Assembly: GCA_002794465.1 (NCBI GenBank)
Contig: MTSL01000198.1
Location: 2,155-52,498, forward strand
Direction: 5' to 3'
Source of the DNA: Paramicrosporidium saccamoebae
Taxonomy: Eukaryota > Rozellomycota
Length of the DNA stretch: 50,344 bases
This document shows positions 1 through 9,197 of the stretch, in pieces. Each line of letters starts with the position of its first letter. The stretch's first letter is position 1. Below the pieces are notes generated by a model, which was given only the letters and a program-made list of their open reading frames with translations, did no database searches and was not told where the DNA came from. The position numbers and the translations under genes are program-made.

Positions 1-28
1 ATTAGCAGTAAACAGACCCCCCTTCCCG

Positions 29-55
29 TCCATACTATTTATCCCCACTACGCAA
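29..55 (+). repeat. Dispersed intergenic motif, copy a
   Basis: Positions 29-54 are identical over 26 bases to 18496-18521. The 3' core reads CACTACGC followed by AAC, one base off the consensus CACTACGCGAC found at the other sites (18496, 29528, 36774 on plus; 2853, 5411, 40591 on minus). Function unknown. Confidence 0.75.
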
Positions 56-492
56 CAATACAACAGCCTACTTACAGTTACAGTACGGTTCCGTGTCAAT
101 TACTGTTACATAGGGTAGAATGTCTTTTGTAGGGCAAAATATTTCATCTGATCGTGCGTCAAGTAGAGGTTATCATCTCTTAAACGCGGACCGGCCCACC
201 GCGTATCACCAGTGATTCTTAATACAATATACTCTTTCAGAAACTAGGTTACTGAATCCATGCGACTTAAATTGGAAAACCTCGTGCATCATTACTCATA
301 CTTGGCGTCTAGATTCGGGCTGCCAAACCCGCTGAAAAACTACCACCCTCTAACCCGGCCCCAATCTGGACTCAATACATATACAGTGCAGGTCCCTTCT
401 ACACTCGATAAAAATCTTAAAAATTAACTCAGATTCTAGATAGACTCGGATCTTGAGGGGTAAGTTTTGATTAAACGCTATTCTGAATCATT

Positions 493-499
493 TATAAAA
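493..499 (+). promoter_or_regulatory. TATA box of the HAM1-like gene
   Basis: TATAAAA lies 23 bases upstream of the ATG at 522. This implies a very short 5' UTR, in keeping with the compact genome. Assigned by sequence only. Confidence 0.55.
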
Positions 500-521
500 G
501 CAAAACTTTGTTGTATTCGCC

Positions 522-2762
522 ATGACCGCTACTTTTCGAAAAAGTCGAGTTCGTGCACGACGTGGGAGCAAAACCTCGTCGACGAGAGAGGATGTTGCCA
601 CGAGAACGGACACTGCGTCTTCTAGACCCGACTTTTTCACCCCGCCATCTCCCGAACCCAATGCAGTATACAGCTTCATTGAAGATTGGAATCGAGGAGC
701 AATACCATCCAATGCCCGGATCTTGACCTTTTTGAATACTTGGAGTCGCTCCCCAGTGCTTTCCGGAGATAGCCGTCTTTCCCCCGCTGGGCAAGCTCTT
801 GTCGCTGATCTTCGATCGTTGGGAGACATCTTTGCACGAGTCGTCAAGGAACGCAATAGCGACGAGTTGCTTCAACGCTTTGTGGGACATTTGAGATTGG
901 CCGGTCGTGTTATCAAGGGAGGCACTCGTAGTGGCAGATTGACACTCATAGAAGATGTTCCACGCCAACGCCGCGTCAAGATCTTTGGCCGACGTGACGC
1001 CCAAATCCGATCTGAAGTCAGTACCCGTCGTCAGTCCGTCCGCCAAGATGCCCGAGACTTGTTCTCCGCTGCTCAGCTCATTCTTGCATCTACTGATTTC
1101 CGAAATGTTATGATGGAAGTGCAGAAACTGGTGAAACGAGCCGTCGACCTACGGCAGCCCTCTGAGCCAAAAGTCCCAAATACAGAACGAACTACCAACG
1201 TACCTTCAAGTACAGAGCCGACTACCATTGATGAGACCGAGTTGCACAAAAGACTGGACAAGACTGCCCAGGAAATTTCCGATTTGAGACGTTCAAGTCC
1301 ATTCACGTTTTCTCACAACGAGACATCATTCCGTCACTCTGCTACATTTCAGGAACAATCTGACATGTCACGACCGTCAGTGGAAATTTATTCTCCCCAT
1401 GGAAAAAGAGTAGACGCCAAGGATACAGCGCCAACTACAACAACTCCGATGACATCGACTCTCCCAACTGCGTCGACTCTTCCGACGTCATCAACCTTAC
1501 CACCTACACACACCACACCAGCTACACCTACTGAAATCGATCTGCTGCTTGATGATGCCCGTGGCTTGTTCAGGAAACTTGCAGGCAACAAAGAGTTTCG
1601 CAAGTCCATCTCTGGAATTTGGCTGATTGTGACAAAATGGCAGCGCGAGGCATCTTTACTTCCCGGCACAGTTTTGCCTACTGACATGGTCTACGACGCC
1701 AACTTTGCAGCGGCTCAACAAGATCTTTTGCAGCTTGCCGAGAGATTTGCTGGCGGAGCGTCTTTGAAACCGCTTCTTGAGTCCATAAATAACACCCGGC
1801 ACGAGGCGCTGGAAGATTACGAACTCAAAGATTTCCTAATGGACTGGCGTGCCTTTTTAAAGATCTGCACCACAGACCCCGACTATTTGGACCACGATGA
1901 ATATCGTCGTCGAGGCCGTTTCTTGTTGGAGCGAACCACTGAATACTCAGAGAGCCGATATCGTGCCCTTTTTCAGCAGAACATTGACAGTTGGAACAGC
2001 TTTCTCACCGGCTGGCAGCAGGACAAGCTGACCATGGAAATTGGAAGTGTCTTTCAGCGCATTGTCCGTGATATTTTTGGCCAAGAAGGCGGAATACTAA
2101 ACTTGGCTCGTGTGCAGTCCAGCCTAATCAGCGATCTTCGAGATGTCCTTCTCCCCAGTGTACTCCGTTCCATGTATGAACTCCCTATTCCGCATGTCGA
2201 TATTGTTCAAGGTCCCATGCATGTCTCCTTGGACAACATTGTACTCCCCGCTGCCCTCTTCACTCCTGCCGTCTTTGATCTGCAGACCCGCAGCTCCTTA
2301 CATATGACCCCGCGGGATCGTTTTCTCCGCGGGATCCGTCGTCGCGTTCCTAGCGAGGGGCGTTGGCGCAGTGGCGCACATCTTGGACTAACGGGCATGA
2401 AGGGTGACATTCCCAATGTTCAATTTGCCCTCGATCGAACCACATGGCCGAAAATTAGGGACCAAGGCACATGTGATGTCCGTTTCGGCGGGAAGGGCCT
2501 CTCCATAGACTTGGATGTTGCCACTGACATTTCTGCAGCCGAAAGGCGCTTCCACATTGAACCAGTCTATGTCGGCGTACGGGTTGATCGCATTGCCTTA
2601 AAGTTCTACAACGTCCAGCATGACACCTTTTTTGCCCTCATGAAGCCCTATCTGCAGAGCATGATGAAGACCCGATTGGAGCGCGCCATGTGTGACAAAA
2701 TTGTCAAGTCTATTGCTTTTATAGACTCAATGGCCAGTCGGATTGCGAAAACTGCCGTATAA
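522..2762 (+). CDS. HAM1-like / TULIP (BPI-like) domain protein
   Basis: 746 residues, starting at an ATG just after a TATA box. Order of parts: a basic N-terminus; an alpha-helical region (about 40-210); a Thr/Pro/Ser-rich linker with STLPT-like repeats (about 300-342); a second helical region (about 345-560); and a C-terminal part (about 560-740) with the look of fungal HAM1-like C-terminal domains, related to BPI/TULIP lipid-binding folds (IPHVDIVQGPMHVSLDNIVL, then a strand-rich stretch to the end). Such proteins are typical of fungi and are thought to bind lipids or act at membranes; the exact role is unknown. No signal peptide or membrane segment is seen. Family assignment is from remembered sequence character, not a search. 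Confidence 0.6.
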   Translation: MTATFRKSRVRARRGSKTSSTREDVATRTDTASSRPDFFTPPSPEPNAVYSFIEDWNRGAIPSNARILTFLNTWSRSPVLSGDSRLSPAGQALVADLRSLGDIFARVVKERNSDELLQRFVGHLRLAGRVIKGGTRSGRLTLIEDVPRQRRVKIFGRRDAQIRSEVSTRRQSVRQDARDLFSAAQLILASTDFRNVMMEVQKLVKRAVDLRQPSEPKVPNTERTTNVPSSTEPTTIDETELHKRLDKTAQEISDLRRSSPFTFSHNETSFRHSATFQEQSDMSRPSVEIYSPHGKRVDAKDTAPTTTTPMTSTLPTASTLPTSSTLPPTHTTPATPTEIDLLLDDARGLFRKLAGNKEFRKSISGIWLIVTKWQREASLLPGTVLPTDMVYDANFAAAQQDLLQLAERFAGGASLKPLLESINNTRHEALEDYELKDFLMDWRAFLKICTTDPDYLDHDEYRRRGRFLLERTTEYSESRYRALFQQNIDSWNSFLTGWQQDKLTMEIGSVFQRIVRDIFGQEGGILNLARVQSSLISDLRDVLLPSVLRSMYELPIPHVDIVQGPMHVSLDNIVLPAALFTPAVFDLQTRSSLHMTPRDRFLRGIRRRVPSEGRWRSGAHLGLTGMKGDIPNVQFALDRTTWPKIRDQGTCDVRFGGKGLSIDLDVATDISAAERRFHIEPVYVGVRVDRIALKFYNVQHDTFFALMKPYLQSMMKTRLERAMCDKIVKSIAFIDSMASRIAKTAV

Positions 2763-2787
2763 ATCCTTGTGTAATCTTTATAGCCCG

Positions 2788-2793
2788 AATAAA
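2788..2793 (+). terminator. Poly(A) signal of the HAM1-like gene
   Basis: AATAAA 25 bases after the stop codon, a normal position for a cleavage and polyadenylation signal in a short 3' UTR. Confidence 0.5.
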
Positions 2794-2852
2794 ACACGAT
2801 CCAAGCCCGCCTCGTCCCCATCCCTGTTATTTTTATTGTTGTTGTTGTATGT

Positions 2853-2876
2853 GTCGCGTAGTGGAGATGATACCAC
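2853..2876 (-). repeat. Dispersed intergenic motif, copy e
   Basis: On the plus strand it reads GTCGCGTAGTGG followed by AGATGATACCA, the reverse complement of the CACTACGCGAC core with its upstream ATC-rich flank. It lies between the HAM1-like gene and the importin gene. Confidence 0.7.
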
Positions 2877-2979
2877 AAACTTTGTCAGGCGGAGAGAGAC
2901 GAGACGGTGCCCCACTATTCAATCCTCTACATCACATATGACATGACCAATCATCGGTGACTGTGCCCTCTTGGGTGGT

Positions 2980-5322
2980 ATGCTTATAGACGAGCTATTA
3001 TGCAAGCTCCATCTGGAAACAAATTCAGTGCAGAGACAGCATCTGGAAAGTCTTATTTTGGACATTCAGAGACGAGACAGCTCATTTAACGACTGTTCAG
3101 CTTGGCTCCAATCTTCAGACGCCTCATTTCAATTCTTCGCTGCCCAAACTCTCCTGTGGCATGTGCGAGAGCGTTGGGGCTCCATTAAAGAGTCTCGAGA
3201 AGACCTGCTGCAGTATACTCTGTCCGCAATACTGCAGTCTGCGCGGCCTTTGTTTGTACAGAAAAAGCTGATTCAAGTGCTGGCCGTCGTCATTATCAAC
3301 TCTCATCCTACAGCAGATTTTCTATGCGCCATCCTGAATCAGCAGGCTCCATTGTCCGTCACATTGATGATTTTGACAGAGCTTCCTTTAGAATTGGACA
3401 AATGTCCATCATTAAGCGCCAGTCAGTATGCCTTTAAACACCATTTGAATGAACACTCAGACCGCATATCCTGTCTGCTGGAGCAGTCTTTCGATCCCAA
3501 TTTTCCAGAATGGCAAGACTGCTTTTCAGCCTGGGTTGGTTTTAGAACGTTTCGATCCTTGGCCATTGATGTGATCGTGCCAAAGTTGATTTCAACAATG
3601 GAGCAATCATCCAGTATTCTCATCACATGGCTTGAGAGTGGAGTGGAAGATTTACCACTATTCAAATTGATCCACCTCTTCATTGAGCAGCGACACCATG
3701 TCCGACAATTGTTGTTAGAACCGATTGAAGCCTCAGTGGTGGCCAAGGTATACAGACTCTATGGAGAGCTTGTTGTGGATCAACTTGTGCTTGAGATGCC
3801 TATAGAGTTTTTAGAGATCATAATGGCCTTTACACAGGCCGAGTACTACTTGAACGACCCTCCTGTTGCCGATGTTTCGCTATTTTGGGTAGACTTTTGT
3901 GATGCTGCAATACGAGCCGAGGCCCATTTGGATGATTCTGCCCCACGGACTAGCATTCGAGCAAATTTTTTGCAAAATCTTCTTGTTGGACTATTATCAT
4001 CCCTGACAAAGACTCCATTTACAAAAGAATACCTAACGTACAGACGGTCCCTCGAAAAGGTCATCTGTCAAATTTATTTGGCCTTGCAACCTGCATCCAC
4101 AATGCTCCCCTTGTTGCTTGACGCACTGTCCTCCAATGATGCACGTACGGCAGAAGTGGTCATTTGGACTTGCGGGGCCGTCTCCAGTCTAGTCCGTCCA
4201 GGCGATGCATGCTTTCCGGCGTTGCTCAAAAAATCACAGTGTTACATCAAGCCGTTTCCGAAAACGGTTCTTGGAACTTGGATCGAGGCGGCCAATATTT
4301 TAAAAGCCGATCACAGCCTTTTGGCTGAAATGACAACCATTGCATTCAATCTGCTTGCGGGGAAATCCGCATCGATGGATGCTGTCAGGACTTTAGAAGC
4401 TCTTGCCTGTCCAGAGACTGATGAGCTACTCTTGAAAAGTGTTCACGTACTGTCCTCCTTGTCAATTGAATGTCAGCTAAAGTTGTGGCCTCTTATCTGT
4501 GATGCCGTCGGGAGAAGACCGCACAGCCGAGCAATGTTTCTCGAGCTGATCCAATTTGTTTATCCCATGGTAGCAAGACAGCCAGAGCCTTTGCTTGCAG
4601 GAGTTATAATGCTCGAGACGCTGCTGAAGCAATGCAAAGAGGTTTCCGATTGTTTGTCGCTGCTTCAATTGTGCAGTTTCCAAAGCTCATGTGCTGATCC
4701 CGCTTTGCCGATGGCGCTCGCTAATCTGTGGGTTTCTGTCATGGAAAGACATTCCAAAAATTCTTTGGTTCAGAATCTGATGACTCCATGGGTTCCCGAG
4801 ATTATCAGCTCACTCGATCCCAATGGCCTCCGGATACTAGAAGCTTTGATCATTTCTGACCCTACTACAGCTGGAGTTTTGGGTTTTCTGCTGAATACCG
4901 ACGAAGCTGCCTGGCCAAATATTATTCCCTTGGTTATATGCTGCCTCAAATCCGGACCAATTTCTTCCCATGCAATTGAATTTGTCTCCAGAGTGGTGAA
5001 TGGCATTTACAACTCTAAAAGTATCAATGATGACTATTTGCGACTGTCCATAAAGCTGGCTACTTTGACCATTTCGACACTAGATCACAGCCAAAAGCAG
5101 TCCCTCTTCCAATGCCTGCTGAACATTAGTCGAAATGTGCTTCCATCACAAGTTGATATTGTTGCACCATTGATGCTTTCTCTTCTTCTAACAGATCCTC
5201 TGACTATGGGAAAGTTGCTGCCAGCAGAGACAGCCGATCAGCGCGAGCTTGTCAAAAAAATGACTGGCTGTCGAACGCCTCGATTATTTTCCCGATTATT
5301 ACTGCAACTAACGCATCCATAA
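2980..5322 (+). CDS. Importin-beta superfamily receptor (TNPO3/IPO13/Mtr10-like)
   Basis: 780 residues; the first ATG of the frame is at 2980. The N-terminus (about 20-75) has the importin-beta N-terminal pattern (CSAWLQSSDASFQFFAAQTL), followed by an exportin-1-like segment and helical HEAT repeats to the end. By analogy it would carry cargo through the nuclear pore in a Ran-dependent way. The family usually has 900-960 residues, so this copy is shortened, probably by repeat loss. The protein ends about 300 bases before the 3' end of the convergent phospholipase gene. Assignment to the TNPO3/IPO13/Mtr10 branch rather than another beta-karyopherin is tentative. Confidence 0.7.
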   Translation: MLIDELLCKLHLETNSVQRQHLESLILDIQRRDSSFNDCSAWLQSSDASFQFFAAQTLLWHVRERWGSIKESREDLLQYTLSAILQSARPLFVQKKLIQVLAVVIINSHPTADFLCAILNQQAPLSVTLMILTELPLELDKCPSLSASQYAFKHHLNEHSDRISCLLEQSFDPNFPEWQDCFSAWVGFRTFRSLAIDVIVPKLISTMEQSSSILITWLESGVEDLPLFKLIHLFIEQRHHVRQLLLEPIEASVVAKVYRLYGELVVDQLVLEMPIEFLEIIMAFTQAEYYLNDPPVADVSLFWVDFCDAAIRAEAHLDDSAPRTSIRANFLQNLLVGLLSSLTKTPFTKEYLTYRRSLEKVICQIYLALQPASTMLPLLLDALSSNDARTAEVVIWTCGAVSSLVRPGDACFPALLKKSQCYIKPFPKTVLGTWIEAANILKADHSLLAEMTTIAFNLLAGKSASMDAVRTLEALACPETDELLLKSVHVLSSLSIECQLKLWPLICDAVGRRPHSRAMFLELIQFVYPMVARQPEPLLAGVIMLETLLKQCKEVSDCLSLLQLCSFQSSCADPALPMALANLWVSVMERHSKNSLVQNLMTPWVPEIISSLDPNGLRILEALIISDPTTAGVLGFLLNTDEAAWPNIIPLVICCLKSGPISSHAIEFVSRVVNGIYNSKSINDDYLRLSIKLATLTISTLDHSQKQSLFQCLLNISRNVLPSQVDIVAPLMLSLLLTDPLTMGKLLPAETADQRELVKKMTGCRTPRLFSRLLLQLTHP

Positions 5323-5355
5323 AACAGGTATTTTTTGTAAGCCAGAGATAAAGGG

Positions 5356-5412
5356 TCTGTTGATGGGTGAACAGTTTTTATTAAAGTATATGGCTTCTTT
5401 GTAGGTAGCTGT
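5356..5412 (+). repeat. Decayed coding fragment, copy C
   Basis: About 57 bases resembling 13330-13386 and 27385-27445. In the matching frame it translates to SVDG-stop-TVFIKVYGFF, against SVDELIEFTKVRGAF in the open copy at 13330. It runs straight into a copy of the dispersed motif. Probably a relic of a duplicated gene or element. Confidence 0.5.
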
Positions 5413-5436
5413 CGCGTAGTGAAGGGATAATACCAC
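5411..5436 (-). repeat. Dispersed intergenic motif, copy f
   Basis: Reads GTCGCGTAGTGAAGGG then ATAATACCAC on the plus strand. It sits between two convergent genes, the importin and the ISC1-like phospholipase. Confidence 0.75.
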
Positions 5437-5606
5437 GAGCCAAGGCATGCGGAAACCCGTTCACTGCTAATCTTGTAGTAGTATCGGTGCACACTTCACT
5501 GTCCTCAAACACTCAACTAATCAATCCTCTGCCTCTGCCTCTACGTCACAAATAGACCAATCATCCAACATTCAATAAGATTTCAAGTCTCGCTTCATAC
5601 CATACT

Positions 5607-6887
5607 TTATAAATTCTGTATGTAATACTGAATCTCACTAACAAATTGCGACAACAATGCCGTCTCTCGTGGAGAGTGCAGCGTATATAGGCAGGTATAA
5701 AAGAAAACTGACGCACTTAGCAGCGGCAGAATGACCAACATCCAGTAAAACGGATACGTTGTATTTGGTGTCTTTGCCAGCATAGTACCCAGAACAAGAC
5801 AAAGAATAAGCAAGAGGACAAAGCTGACGACTGATGATAAAATATATCTTTGGCGGTGTTCACTGACAGTTTTGACCTCGGTTCTGAGAATTTGAAGGGT
5901 CTTGTCGCAAATGACCTTGTCGGGTGTTTCCTTATCGGCGAGTTTTGTCCTGGCTGGAGAGTTCACGATTGTGAACAGTGAAGTGACTGCAAAATGATCA
6001 GAATAACTTTGGGGTATGCCATCTTTATCGATCCCTTTCCATATTGCCTTTGGATTCTCTCTTAGATTGGCGGTAAATGCTCGGCCGACACTGTCCAGTT
6101 TCAGGGCATCCTTAGAGTACATTATATAATCGATTGTCTTTGGAACGCTGTCTGGTTTAGAATACCCATTGCTTGGACAATTACATGTACACCAAGTATC
6201 AACTTGGTCTTCGCTGCCAAAGACGCTGGCAAGTGTTTGGTGATTCTCCAAAAACGTCTTCCATTCCAAACGACTCTTTTCAAAATTAAAGTCGCCCATG
6301 ACCAGAGTCACAGATCCAGAACTGTGACTCTCCACAAACTCCACAAGCTCATATGTCTGTGTTAGCCGGTGGGCCAAATAGTTATCGCTCCTGAACGGTC
6401 GTTCCGAGTAATCTGCAATCAGATGGGTTGTAAAGACATCAAGGACTGCTTTAGGATGCTGGATGCGGGCATGGCCGACTCCCTTGGTGGCAAACCAGTC
6501 ACCATCCGTGATTCGGTCAGGCTGACCGTTTAACGAAAATGCCTTGAAATGGACTTGGACAATCGGGTACTTGCTAAATATAGCTAAACCACTACCCATC
6601 GCCCCTCGATCAAAGTAATGCGAATAGGGTAAAATGTCTCGCAGATGCGAACGAAAGTATCGATAAGTGTCCGTGCTCCACATTTCCTGAAACGCAACAA
6701 TATCATGGTAGCGCACCGCTCCATCATAGTTGGGACTGCGCAGCTCCTCCACAATTGCTCTCATGCGCCAAGTCCGATGTCGGGCCACAAACAGGTCCCA
6801 TATGTTGAATGTCAGTACACTGAGCTTCACCTGTGACATTACCGATCCCAGGAGTATCCCCCAGATAAGGAGTAACCTTGTCAGCAT
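5607..6887 (-). CDS. ISC1: Inositol phosphosphingolipid phospholipase C / neutral sphingomyelinase
   Basis: 426 residues, single exon. DNase I-like endonuclease/exonuclease/phosphatase fold with the sphingomyelinase signature residues: N28 in FNIWD, E68 in FQEMW, the loop GSGLAIFSKYP (98-108), H155 in HLIADY, D199 and N201 in MGDFN, and D297-H298 in SDHFAV. Two C-terminal membrane helices follow (about 349-370 and 379-402), as in fungal Isc1 and animal SMPD2. It cleaves inositol phosphosphingolipids or sphingomyelin to ceramide, with Mg2+, at ER or mitochondrial membranes. The N-terminus is hydrophobic (LLLIWGILLGSVMS) and could act as a signal or anchor, which is unusual for Isc1. All key residues are present, so it is likely active. 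Confidence 0.9.
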   Translation of the reverse strand: MLTRLLLIWGILLGSVMSQVKLSVLTFNIWDLFVARHRTWRMRAIVEELRSPNYDGAVRYHDIVAFQEMWSTDTYRYFRSHLRDILPYSHYFDRGAMGSGLAIFSKYPIVQVHFKAFSLNGQPDRITDGDWFATKGVGHARIQHPKAVLDVFTTHLIADYSERPFRSDNYLAHRLTQTYELVEFVESHSSGSVTLVMGDFNFEKSRLEWKTFLENHQTLASVFGSEDQVDTWCTCNCPSNGYSKPDSVPKTIDYIMYSKDALKLDSVGRAFTANLRENPKAIWKGIDKDGIPQSYSDHFAVTSLFTIVNSPARTKLADKETPDKVICDKTLQILRTEVKTVSEHRQRYILSSVVSFVLLLILCLVLGTMLAKTPNTTYPFYWMLVILPLLSASVFFYTCLYTLHSPRETALLSQFVSEIQYYIQNL

Positions 6888-7107
6888 TCTCCGAGTCTGG
6901 TTTCAGACCGACGTCCTCTTTTCGCCCAATCCAATCGTTTCAGGTCCAGCCAGTCACAATGTCTCATTTACTCTCCGCTGATTGGGTGGTGCAAAGTAGT
7001 TGAATTGAGGTTCGTAACAAGACCTTTATTAAAATCCCTGTTCCATAGTAGTTATGGGCTTTGGTAAAGTGGGCATTTAATTTAATACAAGCTCTTTTAG
7101 AAGCTCT

Positions 7108-7500
7108 CTACTTGTCTGCAGCGTCCCCCATGAATTGATTGTACTTGACAAATGCTTTAGATCCTTCAGAGACGGCATGTTTTGCCAGCTCTCCCGGAAG
7201 CGCCAATCTGACGGCCGTCTGGATCTCGCGAATTCCAATGGTCGCCTTGCCATTTATTGCGGCTAGCGTACTCGATTCGTGAGCAATGCGACCGAATAAA
7301 TCGTTAATAAACGAGTTCATCACCGACATGCCCTTGTTTGTGATTCCAGTGTCAGGATGGACCTGCTTGAGGACGCGATAGATATAAGTAGAGTATGTCT
7401 CGGTGCGTCGCAAACGACGAACGATTACTGATGTCGTCTTTTGCGGCTGTTTTCCAGCCGTCTTTTTACCCGGGTGGACGGTCAGTTTCTCAGCGGACAT
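7108..7500 (-). CDS. Histone H2B
   Basis: 130 residues with a clear H2B histone fold from about residue 33: [20 protein letters not shown], then [16 protein letters not shown], and the C-terminal helix [21 protein letters not shown]119 aligns with the ubiquitinated lysine of H2B (K120 in human). The tail after it, [11 protein letters not shown], is longer and more acidic than the usual YTSSK-type end. The N-tail is short with few lysines. It packages nuclear DNA in nucleosomes. No H2A gene is adjacent, unlike many fungi. Single exon; the next gene upstream starts after about 310 bases. Confidence 0.97.
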   Translation of the reverse strand: MSAEKLTVHPGKKTAGKQPQKTTSVIVRRLRRTETYSTYIYRVLKQVHPDTGITNKGMSVMNSFINDLFGRIAHESSTLAAINGKATIGIREIQTAVRLALPGELAKHAVSEGSKAFVKYNQFMGDAADK

Positions 7501-7808
7501 GCAATAAGCTCAACAATGGCATCGAGTTGAGCTAAACTCCAACTTTTCTAGCCATTGGGTAATACTAATAACAAGCGCAAGAAGCCTATCTCCTAGCATC
7601 TTATTCCGTAGTATTCACGTATCTACGTATCTACGTATTTACGTACTTACGTACTTACGTATCTATGTAACTATGTGTCTATGTGCCTATGTAGCCGACG
7701 CTAAATGTGACCGGCCAAGAACTAGTAAACTCTGCCCTTTTGGCCTGATTATTTGCAATGCTAACAATATGCTACTATTTACTGTCATGCCTGATGAATG
7801 TAAATGAA
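7501..7808. other. Intergenic region between H2B and the pseudo-deacetylase
   Basis: Holds the H2B promoter with a CCAAT element on the minus strand (7554-7558), an 8-bp inverted repeat in the likely 5' UTR of H2B (7507-7514 with 7526-7533), and a degenerate 8-mer tandem repeat (7616-7694). No gene seen. Confidence 0.6.
7616..7694 (+). repeat. Degenerate 8-mer tandem repeat (TATCTACG-like)
   Basis: About ten units of a drifting octamer, from TATCTACG through TACTTACG to TATCTATG and TGCCTATG. Simple sequence between two minus-strand genes; no function inferred. Confidence 0.85.
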
Positions 7809-8996
7809 CTAGAGTAAAGCAACGGCACTAGCAACAGCAACCATCAACAGTGACACGGCCGAGACAGACATGGCCGAAGCTCCATTTTCGCTCGTTGCAG
7901 CAACCTTGTCCTCGGCCTTTCCACCCTCCACTCCAGTCTGAGCACTCACAGTCTCCTTCTTGGAGCTCTTCGTGTCGGGGTTCACAACCTTATCAGGGTC
8001 GGGGGTGATCAGCTCATCCTTGGCTTTTTTAGCGTGGAGCTTTTGGCCAGCGGGCCCAGAGTTGGTCTTTTTCTTACCGTGCTTGCCATGTTTACCGTGT
8101 CTGTGGTGCTTACCATGATTACTATGCTTGCCATGCTTGCCCTTCTTGCCGCTAGTCGCTGGCTTTTTGTATCCCTTAATATGCTCTGGGTTGACCAAGA
8201 CACCGGGCTTGACACCTTTGGCGGCGGTGACTTTTTTCTTTTTGCCCTCATCAACTCCCGACTCGGAAGTGGATTCTCCGACACTCTGCTCAATAGTTTC
8301 ATCAGAGTCAGTGTCCACAGACTTTCCAGTCTCCTTCTCACCAGAAGCACATTTGCTAAACGATGTGACTGTAAATTGTTGCTTCTGAGAATAACTCAAG
8401 AGCTCATTTAGGACCGGCACGCGATGAGCACCGTTGGCCTCCAGCAGAGCAATGTAGGACTCTTCCTTGGGACTGAACATGATTTCCTTGAGATTCGTCT
8501 TGGTCTCTGCAACGCGATTATCAAGATACATATTGTGACTGACAGTGATGAGACCAGCCTTCTCGGCCAACTTTTGCAGACGAGTAGCTTGCGCAGCGTC
8601 GCTGGTGTAGGGAAACACGACGTACTTTAACGTGACTCCGTGGATGTTGGTAAAACGGGTTTTCGCTGCATCCAGACTGTGGGTAATCTGCGTATCAGTA
8701 AGCTGCGACAGTTTGAGCTTTCCAGGCACATTGTAGCGGAAGGCAAACTGATGCTTGGCCCTTTTGATTCTGCGGACAAAGGAGTGCATGTCGCTTCCAG
8801 TCAGCATGTTTTGCGGAATGGTCACCAAGGCCTGAATTCCTTTAGTCTCCAGCGCCTTTAACACTGCAGGACCATCTCTTTTGGTGATCAAGTCTACCAT
8901 GACAGCGACCTGGCCGGGCTCGGCACACTTGTCAATGAGCTGGGCATGTGCACTGGCCGCGAGCGCCAGACAGAGTGCAGCACTGGTAAAGTTCAT
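7809..8996 (-). CDS. Secreted, GPI-anchored polysaccharide deacetylase-like pseudoenzyme with Lys/His-rich tail
   Basis: 395 residues; the ATG at 8996 gives a signal peptide (MNFTSAALCLALAASAHA). Residues about 25-190 follow the NodB/chitin deacetylase layout: strand-turn at VMVDLITKRD where active enzymes have TFDDGP, then the alanine-rich helix, the ALVTIPQNML strand, a stretch around ITHSLDAAKTRFTNIHGVTL and KYVVFPYTSDA where enzymes have RPPYG. The catalytic Asp pair and the HxxxH metal site are absent, so the fold looks catalytically dead. The C-terminal third is low complexity with Lys/Gly/His repeats (GKHGKHSNHGKHHRHGKHGK) and ends in a hydrophobic tail typical of GPI signals. A cell- or spore-surface role is inferred. 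A TATA box lies 32 bases upstream of the ATG. Confidence 0.65.
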   Translation of the reverse strand: MNFTSAALCLALAASAHAQLIDKCAEPGQVAVMVDLITKRDGPAVLKALETKGIQALVTIPQNMLTGSDMHSFVRRIKRAKHQFAFRYNVPGKLKLSQLTDTQITHSLDAAKTRFTNIHGVTLKYVVFPYTSDAAQATRLQKLAEKAGLITVSHNMYLDNRVAETKTNLKEIMFSPKEESYIALLEANGAHRVPVLNELLSYSQKQQFTVTSFSKCASGEKETGKSVDTDSDETIEQSVGESTSESGVDEGKKKKVTAAKGVKPGVLVNPEHIKGYKKPATSGKKGKHGKHSNHGKHHRHGKHGKHGKKKTNSGPAGQKLHAKKAKDELITPDPDKVVNPDTKSSKKETVSAQTGVEGGKAEDKVAATSENGASAMSVSAVSLLMVAVASAVALL

Positions 8997-9027
8997 CGCG
9001 TAATATGCAAACTCGACCACGACATAA

Positions 9028-9033
9028 TATATA
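9028..9033 (-). promoter_or_regulatory. TATA box of the pseudo-deacetylase gene
   Basis: TATATA on the minus strand 32 bases before the ATG at 8996, a spacing similar to that of the first gene. Confidence 0.5.
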
Positions 9034-9197
9034 CGCCGGGAAATTATCCAGAATCAGCAAATTACTACGAGGCTTGCGACTGCCCTAATATCGGCATATT
9101 GTCATTAGTGCCCCCTCTAGGCTAATCCGGGAAATTTTACTATGATTGCAATTCAATAATGAGACAGAGCGAGACCGTGACATTTATAGTTGTACAT

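Larger units (their letters stand above)
1..521. other. Intergenic region, left edge of window
   Basis: No coding region, tRNA or convincing RNA structure is seen here. It contains one copy of the dispersed intergenic motif (29-55) and a TATA box just before the first gene. No open frame runs in from the left edge. Confidence 0.6.

Noticed and set aside
2971-2979. TTG start of the importin frame and other TTG/GTG starts upstream of ATG
   Set aside because: Eukaryotic initiation is expected at ATG; in each case an ATG a few codons later gives the expected N-terminus or signal peptide.
7085-7107. Histone-type 3' stem-loop after H2B
   Set aside because: The sequence is mainly a direct repeat of GAGCTT; pairing is weak and the canonical histone stem-loop is absent.
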